Origin: Porogramme epimiltina
Lineage: Eukaryota; Basidiomycota; Agaricomycetes; Polyporales; Polyporaceae
Reading direction: 5' to 3'
Length of the DNA: 51,627 bases
NCBI GenBank assembly: GCA_900155495.1
Contig: FTLJ01001072.1
Span: 1 to 51,627, forward strand
Shown: one piece after another, positions 35,468 through 47,078 of the stretch
Numbering within the stretch: the first letter of the stretch is position 1
How the letters are laid out: every line of letters begins with the position of its first letter
Made by a program: the position numbers and the translations under genes
Notes under the pieces: generated by a model
Told to the model about the DNA's origin: nothing
The model's database searches: none
Seen by the model: the letters and a program-made list of their open reading frames with translations, nothing else

Positions 35468-37371
35468 ATGCCCGCCCCTTACGACACTTATCGAAAGCAG
35501 CTGTGGGATCTAGGCTATGGCTATCCTCTCTGGGGGCCGGAGCCATGTCCGCAGTTTGGAGAAGTGCGCTTGGGCGACATTGGATATCTCCGAGATGGCC
35601 ATTTCCTCTTTCTCTTCAATTGCATGCACGGTGCTGACGACGAAGTTAACTCTATTCAAGGCGTCCCAAATGGCTTCGAAGTCTTTCAACCCCCTGGTGT
35701 TCCTCGCCACCAACGCAATTTCATAACACAAACACAGCTCCATAGCCGTAGCGTTAGATCCCTATCTATCGCCGCGCGGGTCACTGCAGGGTAAGAACGT
35801 CTATAGGATTATAAAGTGACGAAATCCTAATGTGTTAATAGCGACGCCTCATCATCCCCGATCTCCGGGTCCGGGGGCTTGTCCTATCAGTGCACAGCAG
35901 AATCAGGAGCTCTCCTACTCATGAAGTATCCTGCCGATAAGACATTCATCGACTGCGACATTCACATCAAGCGGTATATCCGTACGCACATCGCCAGTTG
36001 GCTAGAATTTGCGAATGGTTACCTCGGAATCGGTCTCGAAGAGCAAGAACTCATTTTTGTGTCCGGCTTCGTCAAGACCTCCGTATGGGCTGTAGCCGCA
36101 TTCTCCGACATCACTTCTAGTTGCGAATTTTCAATATCCGGCGGTTGCTTTGTCCCCTCTACTTCCGGAGAATTCAGCGTCACAACATCTCATCACACTT
36201 CGCCTTCGGTTTTCTCTCGGTTTGGTCCTCCAGATCGTGCAGTTGCCGACTCCGAGTCACGGGACAGTGCTCCCCAGCAAGCGGACCCTTTAGATCAGTG
36301 CATATTCCTCAATTTCTACAAGACCAAGACTCGGATACTTCTCGCTCCGAGCATAATGCGCGCGGCTGCCGAACCATCCGACGGAGAAAGAGACGATCAC
36401 AGTGGCGGGGCCCCGGTGCGCTGCGGGGAATGCCCACCGGAACTTCAATTATTCGACTCAGGCGAGTCACCAGTGACGGTGAACTCTGTGAGTACTACCG
36501 CCACCGTTCATAAATACAATCACTGATGCCCCTTAGACATACGACCCTGTATATTCTGCGATGGATCATCTCCTAGATGTACGTGATCACACATCGTTCG
36601 AAACAACTCAAATTGTCCTAAAGGCTGCCCTTCAAATGTAGCATTCCGATGTTCATGCTGTATGCATATCGGACGGAGAAGCCTACTCCTTAGTCCGAGT
36701 GAGGATCTACTTATATTCGTACTAGCAAGCTATGCCGTCTTACCTATTTACACTAGAACGAAGGAGCAACAGATCCAGATGGTTTCTCCCGGGCAGTCGA
36801 CAAATATATCTCCGACTGGGCCGATTCACACACTTACGGAGACGTCCCATCCGATTCTCGAGTTCAGCTATCTCAAGCCGTAGCACCCATGGTACTTGTG
36901 GAGGAGGAGTTGTGGGGCACCGCGAACCGTGATGATCCGTGAGTTCCACCTTTTAATTTCCATTTACTGATGATTGACCCGAGATTTTTTTGTTGCCAGA
37001 ACTGCGGCGCCGCCTCAGGGAGTGAACCAGAGACTCGGCCCATCTGTCATTGTCCCATACAATGCACCTACGGAAATGTCTTCTACACAAGCACAAAAAC
37101 TCAACAATCACTCATTCACTGGTCAGTCCAATGAATTGACATTTATCGTCAGCTCGAGCATCACCTCTGTCACTCTCACAGACGAAAACCCTGAATTTGA
37201 CGCACACTTTCCCCGCAACGAAGAAGATGACTCTGGAAGCAAGAAAATAGCAAATCCAGTGAGGGAAGAAGTCAGATCAGGGGTAAGTGCATATGACTGT
37301 TCTCACGACGGCATAGCGCGGCACCCCGAGCGGAGAGATGTGTTGAAAATGGGCAGGTGGTGTTGACCTAG
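35468..37371 (+). CDS. Basidiomycete GYGYPLWGPEP-family protein, copy 1
   Basis: Seven exons: 35468-35790, 35842-36487, 36537-36578, 36642-36698, 36757-36938, 37000-37282 and 37357-37371, giving 515 residues. Exon 1 (323 nt), exon 3 (42 nt) and exon 4 (57 nt) have exactly the same lengths as in the paralogue at 44854, which supports the start at 35468. An ATG at 35432 in frame would add 12 residues. Motifs: LGYGYPLWGPEPCPQFGEVR, LGDIGYLRDGHFLFLFN, SYQCTAESGALLLMKYPADK, IDCDIHIKRYIRTHIASWLE and LIFVSGFVKTSVWAVAAFSD. I have the impression that this family is common in Agaricomycetes, often ahead of variable C-termini, with no assigned function. The C-terminal third differs entirely from the paralogue. 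The last exon (VVLT stop) is tentative. Confidence 0.75.
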
Positions 37372-38927
37372 CGCCAGCCGTGTCACGGTCATAATCCGAT
37401 CGAGGGTGGGGATGCCGTCCTCGTGTCCAGGTTCCTATCCCACTCTCAAAGGCAGAAATGCCTTGAAGGGACGGGAAAATGATCGGGACAGCTCTCCTCT
37501 CAAAATCAGGATTTACACGTGATATTACTCGCCTCAGGCAGTGCCACAGACCACCTTCCTTGCATATCCCGTTCGGGGATATCGCTGGGTACATCTTGCC
37601 CGTCGTGTCGATGATTATGAATAGGTTATCCTGACGAATCGCCCCTACTACTACAGATTGCAACTTATGACACGGGCCGGGGCATCAAGCTCAGAGAGAA
37701 TAAAATGGCAACTACGGAAAGGTGAGCTTCGTCAAAAGTTACCATGAGCACCACTTTCCGGAGCGTGTATCGAATCCCTGGTATCATCATCACCCCCCAA
37801 CACCTCACTTCTGGGAACGAAAATCCCCCAGCAAAAGGGGAAGAAGCTAGCCGGCATCTACCAGTAGGGGGCGGTCGAAGCGGGCCTGGAACTTCCGGCC
37901 TTGCTGTAGGGGCCACAGAAGGACCCTACTTGGAAGAAAACTACCACATGGTACGGCGGTGCCTGTTGTATCTGCAGCACCTGTCGTACCCTGTGCACCG
38001 TGGTCTGGTTCGGTACAAGTGGACCTGAATATCCGGCCTAATTGTATTATCCACACGAGGACCTACATACTTGGCAGCACAATATCACCTGGTTATGCCG
38101 CCGGTGCATCCGTTGTTTCTCTCACGGTGCATCTGGCTGGAGTCGACATTCTTGTTATGATCATGATGGATGGCCTCAACCATGGTGTACAGCCGAAATG
38201 TTCCCAACACGCGTTCCTCGAGAACACTCTGGGACTCTCCTTGTCCAAGATAGATCACACCGCGTCTCGTGAAAAAACTTGGATGGTTGTAGCCCCATGA
38301 TGGGCCCCATCTAGGGGATGTCGTTCTTCGTCCCCTAAATCATGTGACCCCCTCGGAGTTCAACTTTTCCCCAGAGGGCAGAGGGTATACACTATGGGAG
38401 TGCCATTGACTACACCGGTCTTGCCCTTATCGCCCTCCCGTAAGAATTGAGAGAAATGTCACAGCACCCGATTCTCGTTCCATCATTTGAATCGAAGATA
38501 AGCAAGGGATGCATGCTGATTCGCGCCCCTTTTCCAGGAACCTTATATTAGCAACCTCCGCCTTTCAGCAGTGTTACTCATTTTTGTTACGCCTTCAGGG
38601 TCATCAACAATCTCGGTACGAATCACTTTTAGCTGAAATTTCCTACAACTGACCTTACAATCAAGCATGCATTCTTTCACAGGCTCCGATACTCGATGCA
38701 CTATCTATTCGAACACCTTCGCGGGATCCACTCGGCGCTGGCGGGGCTCCCAGTGATACGAACAAATGTATCAAGCACGACTCTCTGCCAGTAGCAGTAT
38801 CGAAGCCATTTTTCGTGGATGTGGTTGCGACCGAATACTAGTTATAAGTAAAGCCGATCTCTTTCCTGGAAACCTGAACGTCAGCCTTGATATTCGCTCA
38901 GAGGAAGCTGATGTCCCTCGTCGGGTC
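37372..38927. other. Region without a recognised gene
   Basis: Open frames are short and conflict on both strands (for example 37744-38028 and 38042-38272, plus). They may be remnants of decayed genes or mobile elements, but no domain, terminal repeat or target-site duplication was seen. Confidence 0.4.
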
Positions 38928-40062
38928 TCACCCAAGCTTCTCCCGCACTTTGTGCACGTGCAACTGCGTAAACGTGTTGTCCGCCGCGTTGAGGTTGAGC
39001 TGCTCCCGCACACACGTTAGCTGATTAATTTTTGAAAGCTCTTGGTAACTTGCGCATACCTTACTCGCGCCTTCCAAAACTTCATCCTCAGGATTGAACA
39101 AGGCATGCTTCGCACCCTCTGGAGCCCCAAGATCGAATAGGCCCTTTGCAATCAGCTCGTAGTGCAAGTGTTCGCTTTTCTTCGCCAAGTACCAGCCCTT
39201 GTGTCCGGGCGAAAGCTTTTCTGGGCTGTTAACCAAGCTCTGCGTGATGGTTTTGCGGACGTTGGCCAGTATGAAAAGAGCAAGCAAGCAGAGATCAAGA
39301 TGCTAGCAGGTGCAGGGTGGCAAGCACAAAATGGAGCAATTCACCAAATATTGTTCCTGATGGCCTGTCCAGCGCCGACTAGGCTGGCGCCCTTGCGCTC
39401 GATAGCATCCCTGATGAGCGCAAGAATCTACCATGAGCAAACCCCTTCTCATGATGATGTCCTCCGCCGCGCAGAAGACTGTCGGTGTGCATCCAAGAAC
39501 AACCTGAAGGGAAGAGGAACGAGTGCGAGTAAATAGTGGTGTGACATTCAAGCGGAGTGGACTGCGAACCCTGCTTGTCCGCCTCGAGGAAAAGGACATA
39601 AACAGAACAGTGCAGTGGCCGGGGACCGATCGTCCAGACCTGGAGATGTGGTCATTGGTGGGACCATTGGGCTTGTACGTGCAGTCGATGACGATATGTA
39701 ATTGATATAACCAATAGAACATCCGACTTTGTACGGCATACTCACCGGGGCGTGGGACACGATGGGACGATCACAGAGCTTGTCATGACGAGTCTTGAGC
39801 TCGCCATGACAGTTGTCAGTGAAGCCTTTGAGAATCGTCTTCGTCATATCGACGTCGTCCGCGCAGGCCTGAAAAGGTCGTTGAGGATTAATTTACACAG
39901 ACCCCTAACGTAGTCACTATACTTGCTCACAATGAGCACCACGCCGATGTAGGCCAACTCTGACGCCTTCTCGAGCTTGATGATCGAGGTCAGCAAGGAT
40001 ACCGACGATCGTCTTCGTACTGTACACACCTGCAAAGCATTTGGCCTTTTCGGGGAAGCGGA
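38928..40062 (-). pseudogene. Unrecognised coding region, possibly eroded
   Basis: Several minus-strand segments look protein-coding, with plausible GT-AG borders. One is 39868-39746 (begins ACADDVDMTKTILKGFTDNC, 41 codons), preceded by KLEKASELAYIGVVLI around 39920-39985. Another lies around 39287-38928 with KLSPGHKGWYLAKKSEHLHY, ELIAKGLFDLGAP and EVLEGASKVCASYQELSKIN. A short helical-looking stretch, LALIRDAIERKGASLVGAGQ, sits around 39400 in a frame with nearby stops. I could not join these segments into one open reading frame, so the gene may be a pseudogene or have splice sites I missed. The family is not recognised. Confidence 0.4.
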
Positions 40063-40518
40063 CGTAAAGGGTAAGCATGTTGAGCTTCGGCTAACACCGA
40101 CCGTACGGTTTGAGCCGACCGTCTCCGCTGTCGCAGTTCAAAACGAATCTAAACACGGCCGTGCTCCCGCAATATCAACCTTCAAGGAAGAACCGGAAAA
40201 ATACTCACTTCTACTAATGTGTCTCGCGACCACTCAGGGCGCCCCAGTTGTCACACATCATCAGATGTTTGAAGGTGAACCGATTTGGCCGCGCGTTCGA
40301 AACCTTCGCTCCTCCCTCACCTGCTCGAGATATATCGTGTAATGGTAATAAGGTGATCTCTGTGCTTAGCTTCGAAGGAAGTACATTCGGGGATCCGCTA
40401 GTACATTGACATCATAACAACCGTTCGAGTTGAAAATAAGAATCTCGGCAACCCTGATGGGAGTTCTTTCCCGTCCTTAAGAATACACTTGGTTTCTTCA
40501 GCCCCCGAAAGACAGTGC
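40063..40518. other. Intergenic stretch
   Basis: Contains the possible promoter of the unrecognised minus coding region and the 3' end of the NmrA-like gene. The plus open frame at 39977-40342 overlaps the former and shows no domain. Confidence 0.35.
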
Positions 40519-41960
40519 TCATTTATTCTTACCCGCAGCCGGCTCGAACTTCATCTCCAACTTCCCCTCCTTCAACAGCTGCGCGTAGTGCTCCACCTCC
40601 CCACGGATGCTGTCCAGCATATCCTTCGTAGTGTGCGTCGGCTTCCAACCCAGAGCACGTCCGCGGTCTGCCTTGCAGCGAGCGTTGGTCCCGCTGTAGA
40701 GCCCTGCCACCTCGCTCCCGAAGTACCCAATGAGCTCCTCAGTCGAGAACGTCGTGGGTTCGGGGTCCGTTGCGAGGCCGAGGGCAACCATAGCTTCGCC
40801 GATCGCGCGGGAGATTTGGTACCAGCTGTGTTCGCCGTTCTCGCCAAAGTAGAAACCTTCCCAGCCGTGGCCAGTGGTGCCGGGCTTGCCGATGATGGAG
40901 TCGAGCAGAATGATATACAAGTCTGCCACTTAATAGAGATAAAGCGCGGGTCGTCAGTGAGCCTATTCAATATACAAGGAGAGGGAATAAGAGCAGCGGC
41001 GGGAGTCCACGGTTATACGTAGACAAAACATTGAGGTGTCTTTGGAGGGAGGTGCTCAGAATAAGTGGCTCACCTTCATCAATTTGTACGTCGGGCCAAA
41101 GCGCTTTCCCCAGCCCTACCATGCCTGCTTGCTTCCGCGACAGAGACGCCCTCACGAGGACGGGAATCTGGATGGAACGATCATTGGAAACGCCGGCATC
41201 GACCAACGGACCCTTCGCAACACCGTAGATAGTTGAGGGGGCGATGATATGGGATCGGACATATCCCTCCTTGTCGGCGTTCATGATGAGCAAGTCAACG
41301 TTGCGATGGAATGCAGTGTCAGGGATGGACTTGATCTGCTCGACGTCGTTGTCGTTAAAGATCGTGTCGGTAGGGTGCATGCCCCGTGCGTCGTCCGTTA
41401 TGACTCCGGTACCGGACTATGCAAGTTTGAGGGTTTTGCATGTATAGGGTTCGAGCAGGTTGGATTGAAGACGTACTGTATGAATGAGGATGGGCAAATC
41501 ACCCGAAGCCGCGTGTCGTTTGCGAAGACCGTTCAAGATGGCCGTAGTAAGCCCCACATCGTCTGCATCCGCCTAAGGTATACACTACTGTCAAACCTTT
41601 CGGTAGCACCTGTGATGGAGAACGTACGATGTTGAAAACAATGTGCGCGCTCTCCGCGAGGGATTCGATCTTGTCCAGGTCCTGGAATGTGCCCACCACA
41701 GCGCTCACTCCAAACTTGGACTGCAGGATCTGAGCTTTGTCGGAATTGCGGATGATAGCAGAGATTTGGAAGGATTCGGCATTGGGGTGCTGTATAAGGC
41801 GAGAAAGGACAGCGCCGCCGATGTAACCTTTATAAGGGAGCCGTGGACGAGGGGGTGAGGAACCAGACAGGCGTAGTGATGGTGGTAGTTTCAAATGAGC
41901 AGACTTACCAGTAGCGCCGACGATGAAGATGGGCGTCTTGGTTGTGGATGAGGCTGCCAT
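40519..41960 (-). CDS. NmrA-like/atypical SDR NAD(P)-binding protein
   Basis: Five exons on the minus strand: 41960-41909, 41827-41628, 41572-41477, 41416-41074 and 40928-40519, giving 366 residues. All introns are GT-AG and the frame closes. The N-terminal Rossmann motif is split by intron 1: TPIFIVGATG joins YIGGAVLSRLI, giving the GATGYIGG glycine-rich loop. Further core segments are SAIIRNSDKAQIL, VVGTFQDLDKIESLAESAHI and HIIAPSTIYGVAKGPLVDAG. The C-terminal part has GYFGSEVAGLYSGTNARCKA and ALGWKPTHTTKDMLDSI. It resembles extended/atypical short-chain dehydrogenases (NmrA-like epimerase type). A classical YxxxK catalytic pair is not obvious, so it may be a redox sensor or an unusual reductase. 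Cytosolic. Confidence 0.88.
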
Positions 41961-42449
41961 TGATGATATATTGGATCTTCCAAAACCTTTCGTACAACAG
42001 TTTCAGACTATGCTTTTGGTGCAGCTTCAAGATGCGGACACAGTGCGCGGTTAGGGAAGCATGGCCAGATAAATATCACTTTCAACTCATGCTTGGTAAG
42101 CACACTCTTCAAACTTACAAAGCAGAGGTCAACTCGAAGGAGTTGATGACCTGACGTCATCGTTGCGTGAACCGACGGATACCCAGAACGTGCAACTGGG
42201 CTCAATAATATATGTGCATACACTAGAATACTAGAAGAAAAGCGGTTCGCGGCCTGGAGGTAGATATGTCACATCCCTATGTCATAGAGCTTCAACTTTT
42301 GGTGTAACCTGTCTACGTCTGGGATGTGAGGCAGGGAACACAGTGTTTCGAAATGCTGAAATGTGAGTGTAGGTGCACAGTGGACAAATAGGTGGACATA
42401 CCACATTGACTCCCAAACAAACAGAAGGACTAGGAAACCGAACATAATC
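41961..42449. other. Intergenic stretch
   Basis: Lies between the start of the NmrA-like gene and the stop of the 7-TM gene, both on the minus strand. Presumed promoter of the NmrA-like gene and 3' UTR of the upstream gene; no other feature seen. Confidence 0.4.
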
Positions 42450-43573
42450 CTACACTCTCTGAGTTATGGCCAGAGAAAATATCAAGCCCTGTTCCAAGCA
42501 CAGTAGTTAGCGGGATACAGTGGGTGCGTGTATGCAGTAAATCTCAGGCATAAACGAACATACCAGAAAAGGAGACGCCGCCATGATGGCAGTTCGAAAT
42601 AGGACTTCTTCGGGACCCGGGTAGAATACAAACATTAGTAGCATGAATGTTGCTGTCACATACGGCACCGCGGATCCCACGAAGCATTCGAGAATCATGT
42701 GTATGTGTGCTGAGCCAGAGAGTGACGGTTTTGCCTGGGCGACCCAAAATTTTTGCCTCAAGAGGGCAATGACGATGAAACCTGCGAGATGATTAGCGTG
42801 AGCATACCCCCCAAAGAGAAGGATTAGTACGCACCGCATACTATGGTGTGCGCCTGGAACGAAAGAAAGTGGAACATCTCCATTCCAGCTAGGTACCCGA
42901 ACTCGAGTACTCCACAAAGACGCATTCCGCATTCAGATGCTGCGATAAATCCATGCACTGGGTTGAAACACATGAGCCTCGGCACACACAAAAATCGAAT
43001 GATTATCATGAACATCCCCGGATACTCACTAGCTGCCAAGACGAACATTAACCCAAAGGAGGAGACAATCCACCACCTACGCCCGCAGGTCATATAGAGG
43101 CGATGAATCTAAGCCGTCGTGAGTGTTTGATATGCAAGGAGAATCAATCAAAGCGCACGAGGAATGCGTCCAAAATCAGTTGCTCGGACACGTAGGTGGA
43201 CATCAACGCCTTACCAACAGTCAGACTGGTAGAGCCGTAAAAGACTTCCACAATCGCGCGATAGTCGTCGTCGTCTACCAAGACTACATCCAGCGTAAAT
43301 GCAATAACAACACACATATGCTACGAGGTGTCAGCCCGCGCATGTTATTCGGGTCATGTAGCGTACCATAGTGGCCAACATCAGCATGATGAAGTTCCCC
43401 CAAAGAAGCCATTCTCTTCCCGGTACTGCACGTCGCGAATACGCGTTGCTGTCAGCGGCGTTCATGTCCCCCGTGGTGTCTCGGCCAAGGATCCGTTTTG
43501 CCCTCGAATATGAGATAACGAATGCACCGAAGAGTATTGCCTCCAGGATAAGTGTTACCAGTTGCATAGCTAC
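42450..43573 (-). CDS. Seven-transmembrane Agaricomycete protein
   Basis: Minus-strand gene with several exons. Clear parts are 43573-43367 (two membrane helices: LVTLILEAILFGAFVISY and EWLLWGNFIMLMLATM), 43320-43159 (ending EQLILDAFL), 43108-43030 and a last short exon ending at 42450. Splicing joins DAFL to IHRLYMTCGRRWWIVSSFGL, the signature I associate with a large Agaricomycete 7-TM family. Later segments: SHIVALL-like FIVIALLRQKFWVAQAKPS, VTATFMLLMFVFYP and GLIFSLAITQRV before the stop. The exon structure between 43030 and 42540 is not fully resolved. The C-terminal tail after helix 7 is very short. The family is probably located at the plasma membrane; ligand and role unknown. Confidence 0.7.
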
Positions 43574-44853
43574 CATGAGATGCCCTTCCTGTACAATGAA
43601 TCAGCGAACAGAAGGATGCGCCACAGTAAAGCGCACCTCGCGCTTCGAATTGGGTTCAGGACGAACGGGTACCAGTGTCGAACGTAGCTGGGACGGATCA
43701 AGCTCGAGCATGCTGTACTACCTCGGTCCAACGCAGCCTGCAACCTTGAAGATCACCGTGTGTACAAGACGTATGGAGTCCTTGAGTAGGAGAGGCGAGT
43801 CTTCGAGTACTTATGACACTGCCTTAGGAGGAAGTAAGCCGCACAGAATGTCGAAACCGATCCAGTGAGCTCACCGAACGAATTCATCAATTCAAGTGTT
43901 CCCACGAAGAGTCATCGAATGCGCAGACATTCGGTACCGTGATCCATATTACAAGCCTTTCCGCAGACAGCTGCGGTGTCCTCGCTGAGAAATCTGCTTG
44001 AGAATCGATGAACGAGACAGAGATTTGGGCAGTCATTTCTGTATCTGGAACAGAAAATCTGTGCGTCTTAGTGTGAAGTTTGCGTTGAAAGCTAACGTTG
44101 CCGATATTAGGGCCCGGGGTACCAGTGTGGCCAGGCGCCTAGTCGCTCGAGACCCTTCACGTGCCAACGCCGAACAGTTGCAACTTGCCAGCGACCAGCA
44201 TCGCCGAGGCCTTCGCAAGTACGACATCATCTTCATGACACCAGTGCCATTCTGCCTTCTCTCCGGCTATCCGCTATACAATGTGTTTGACCTTCCTTCT
44301 CACTCCGAAATAGTTTCGAAGCCTGCAGAAAACACCTCCATCATTATGTCATGTGGTCGCCGCTACGGGTGGACTGGAGTGACGAGTCTCGCTGCCATCG
44401 TTGACGCCAGTCAGCAGCGTTACTTTAGCATCCAGAGTATAGCAGCCCGCCCGGAGACCGTTTAGCGCGACGGCGACGTGTGTCTCTACTTGATCTCACG
44501 CTGTACACCAACTAAACAAATCCATCCTCATACTGTAGGAAACGATCCGCGGCTTGCAATGCCGGAATATGGTCTTCTGCTTCCACTTGAAAGACAAATT
44601 CCTCGGAGCTATGACAGTGCACTCGGGGCTATCATAACACCGGTAAGCCATTTCCATGCGCCCGCAAGCCCCATATCACCTGATCATCCGATCTGCACAA
44701 ACTCGGCGTAGTCATGGAAGAGGCGAATGCGCCGCAGTTATTAGGTTCTGTCAGAGCTGCGTTCATCGTCTTGTGCTGTCATTATATACTAATCAGACCT
44801 TTCCCCACTCGTTCTAGAGATCCAGCAACTCACAGAGGCTCTCAATCACCCCC
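43574..44853. other. Region without a supportable gene
   Basis: Contains the start region of the 7-TM gene and the promoter of the next plus-strand gene. The plus open frames at 43371-43868 and 43998-44465 have no domain. The latter (155 codons) might be a small gene or an exon, but I cannot support it. Confidence 0.35.
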
Positions 44854-46703
44854 ATGGTAGCTGCTTGGGACGTTTACGCGAAGGAGCTCACTCCCTTAGG
44901 GTACGGTTATCCTCTATGGGGACCGGAACCATGCCCTCAATTCGGAGAAGTGCGCCTAGGAGATGTGGGATATCTGAGGGAGGGCCATTTCTGTTTCTTA
45001 TTCAACACTATGCTACCCGCCGACCACCCAGCTAACGCACAAGGTGTTCCATCCGCATTCGATCTCTTTGATCCTCCGCCGCGCACAATCATCAAACGCC
45101 CCTTCGCCATCACTCAACCGCACCTCCTCAGCAAAAGCCTCCGGTCTATCTCCGTGTCGAGCTCAGCGTCTGCAGGGTACGCCTAACATTGATAGCGCGT
45201 GGATTTAACGCTCATATGATCCTTCTCAGGGAGCTGGGTGCCTCTGCGGGAATCGGACTGCGCTATCAATGTAACAACGAATCCGGTGCTCTCCTACTCC
45301 TGCCACATCCCGGCCACAAGACGTTCCTAGACTGCAAGATACTCATCCAAAAGTACATGCGCGCTCACCTCCACGAATGGTGCGCCTTCGCCAACGATGA
45401 ACTAGGAATCGGTCTCGAAGAACACGATCTCGTCTTTGTATCCGGCTTCATGAAAACAGCGGCATGGGCTGAGGCGGCTTTCCACAACGGCAGCTCTAAT
45501 GCGGAACTCGTCGTTTCGGGTGGATGCATAATACCCTCTCTCACAGGCGAATTTTCCGTATCGATGTCGCAATGTGCTTCGGCGACAGTTTTCCATCGCA
45601 CGGGCCCTATGTATAATCTCTCGGCTGCTGCGAAGGGGGTTGCATCACCTCGAGAAGAAGAATACAACCAATGCGTCTTTCTCAACTACTACAAGATGAA
45701 AAGTCGCAAATGGAGGGTTCCGAAGGTGATACGGGCTGCTGCCTCCCCTCGTGGGTTGCCGGATTTCCCGGACGATGGAGCGTCATCTTCCTTGGTCAAA
45801 TCAAGGTCGTCTGACAGCGAGGACTCAGAGTACACCGACAATGTGAGCAAGCGTTCAAATATTCTCGCACCATAGATTGACCGCTTCTGCATCTTTCAGA
45901 CCTTCGATATCGCGACGTTGGCCTTAGACTACATCCTTGAGGTACAATTATTCAACCTCTGCCCCAGAGATTTCCCTTCTCACCTTCGGGAGTTTCTTTC
46001 AGAACTCGAACGTAGCTGTTGCGTGTGTTGCGTACGAAGACCTGGACGTGCTCTTCCAGGTGGGTGTTTGTTTAAACTCTTTGGGCGTTGCCTTCTGCTT
46101 ACTTGGCTCTAGGATAATGAGTGCCCCGACGATATATCCCAGGTCCTCAAGACCCTTTCTCCCAGAATACATTTGGATGAATCTCAGACCAGTGCGTCCA
46201 TTATGAAATTGTCGTTGCGAGAGAAACTTATTGCGCACATAGTCGGCACGATTGTCGCCCCCGGTGGGGACGAGGGGCTCCTCTGGGGACACACCGGCAG
46301 CCACCTGCCCGCAGTCCCTCCTACAGCGATACTGTCAAACCTATTTGTCGCCGCGGAAAACAAGCACCCAGCGGCCGCACAGTACAAGTCTCTCGATCCC
46401 TTTCCTGTCTCCTCTTATTCCACGTCCAGACGGGCCGCCAAAAAGCACTTCCCTCCAGCCACTCGCCTCCCTCGCCTATCCCTGATGACTCCTAGGACCA
46501 CACGTCGGCAAATGCTGAGTACTGAGTTATCTGAAAGCCTCCGACGCAACTTGCTTTGGGAAAGGGAGATCTCACGCGGAAAGACGAGCAGGGATCCTGC
46601 GCATGAAGGCTCGAGCAACTCCGAGGAAACCGAGGAGACGTCAAGCGAGATAGACGGCAAGCAGGAAAGGAGGGAACAGGGGACTTCCGAGCAACAGAGT
46701 TGA
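44854..46703 (+). CDS. Basidiomycete GYGYPLWGPEP-family protein, copy 2
   Basis: Five exons: 44854-45176, 45230-45842, 45900-45941, 46003-46059 and 46113-46703, giving 541 residues. All introns are GT-AG in the same phases as the paralogue at 35468, and exons 1, 3 and 4 have identical lengths (323, 42 and 57 nt). Motifs: LGYGYPLWGPEPCPQFGEVR, LGDVGYLREGHFCFLFN, LRYQCNNESGALLLLPHPGH, ELGIGLEEHDLVFVSGFMKT and ECPDDISQVLKTLSPRIHLD. The C-terminal exon encodes a separate Ser/Arg/Glu-rich tail that shares nothing obvious with copy 1, so the tail has been exchanged or has diverged fast. The start ATG sits in CCCCCATGG. No signal peptide or membrane segment. Function unknown. Confidence 0.8.
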
Positions 46704-47078
46704 TTGGGCAGTGGTTACTATATCTGTGAAAACGTTTCGTCTGGCATTAAGCTTGAATGAACTCGGTTTTATGCTTACCTGATGTCGGAAACAGATACGA
46801 ACACTCGTTAGACGGCTGCGGTTCGTTGGGGCAGCTGTCAACGCTACTTGACATCCTCTGAATATGTGCGGCCCCGCGTTCTGCGGTTTGAATTCGCTGT
46901 ACAACCAGCTTCACCGCAGAGCTAGGTCGACATTCCGACTGTACACAAATTCAGATGTAATTGCGTTGGTGCTCTCAGGGCCCCATCTTCTCTTTGATAC
47001 TGCTCATTCGCTGGTCCCCGAGCGGGAAGGTCTGTCGCCATGTATAATGTAGAATGCGTGTATCTAGTTTACATTGAA
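46704..47078. other. Convergent 3' region
   Basis: Lies between the stop codons of the GYGYPLWGPEP copy 2 (plus) and CCT5 (minus). It should hold both 3' UTRs. Nothing else seen. Confidence 0.45.
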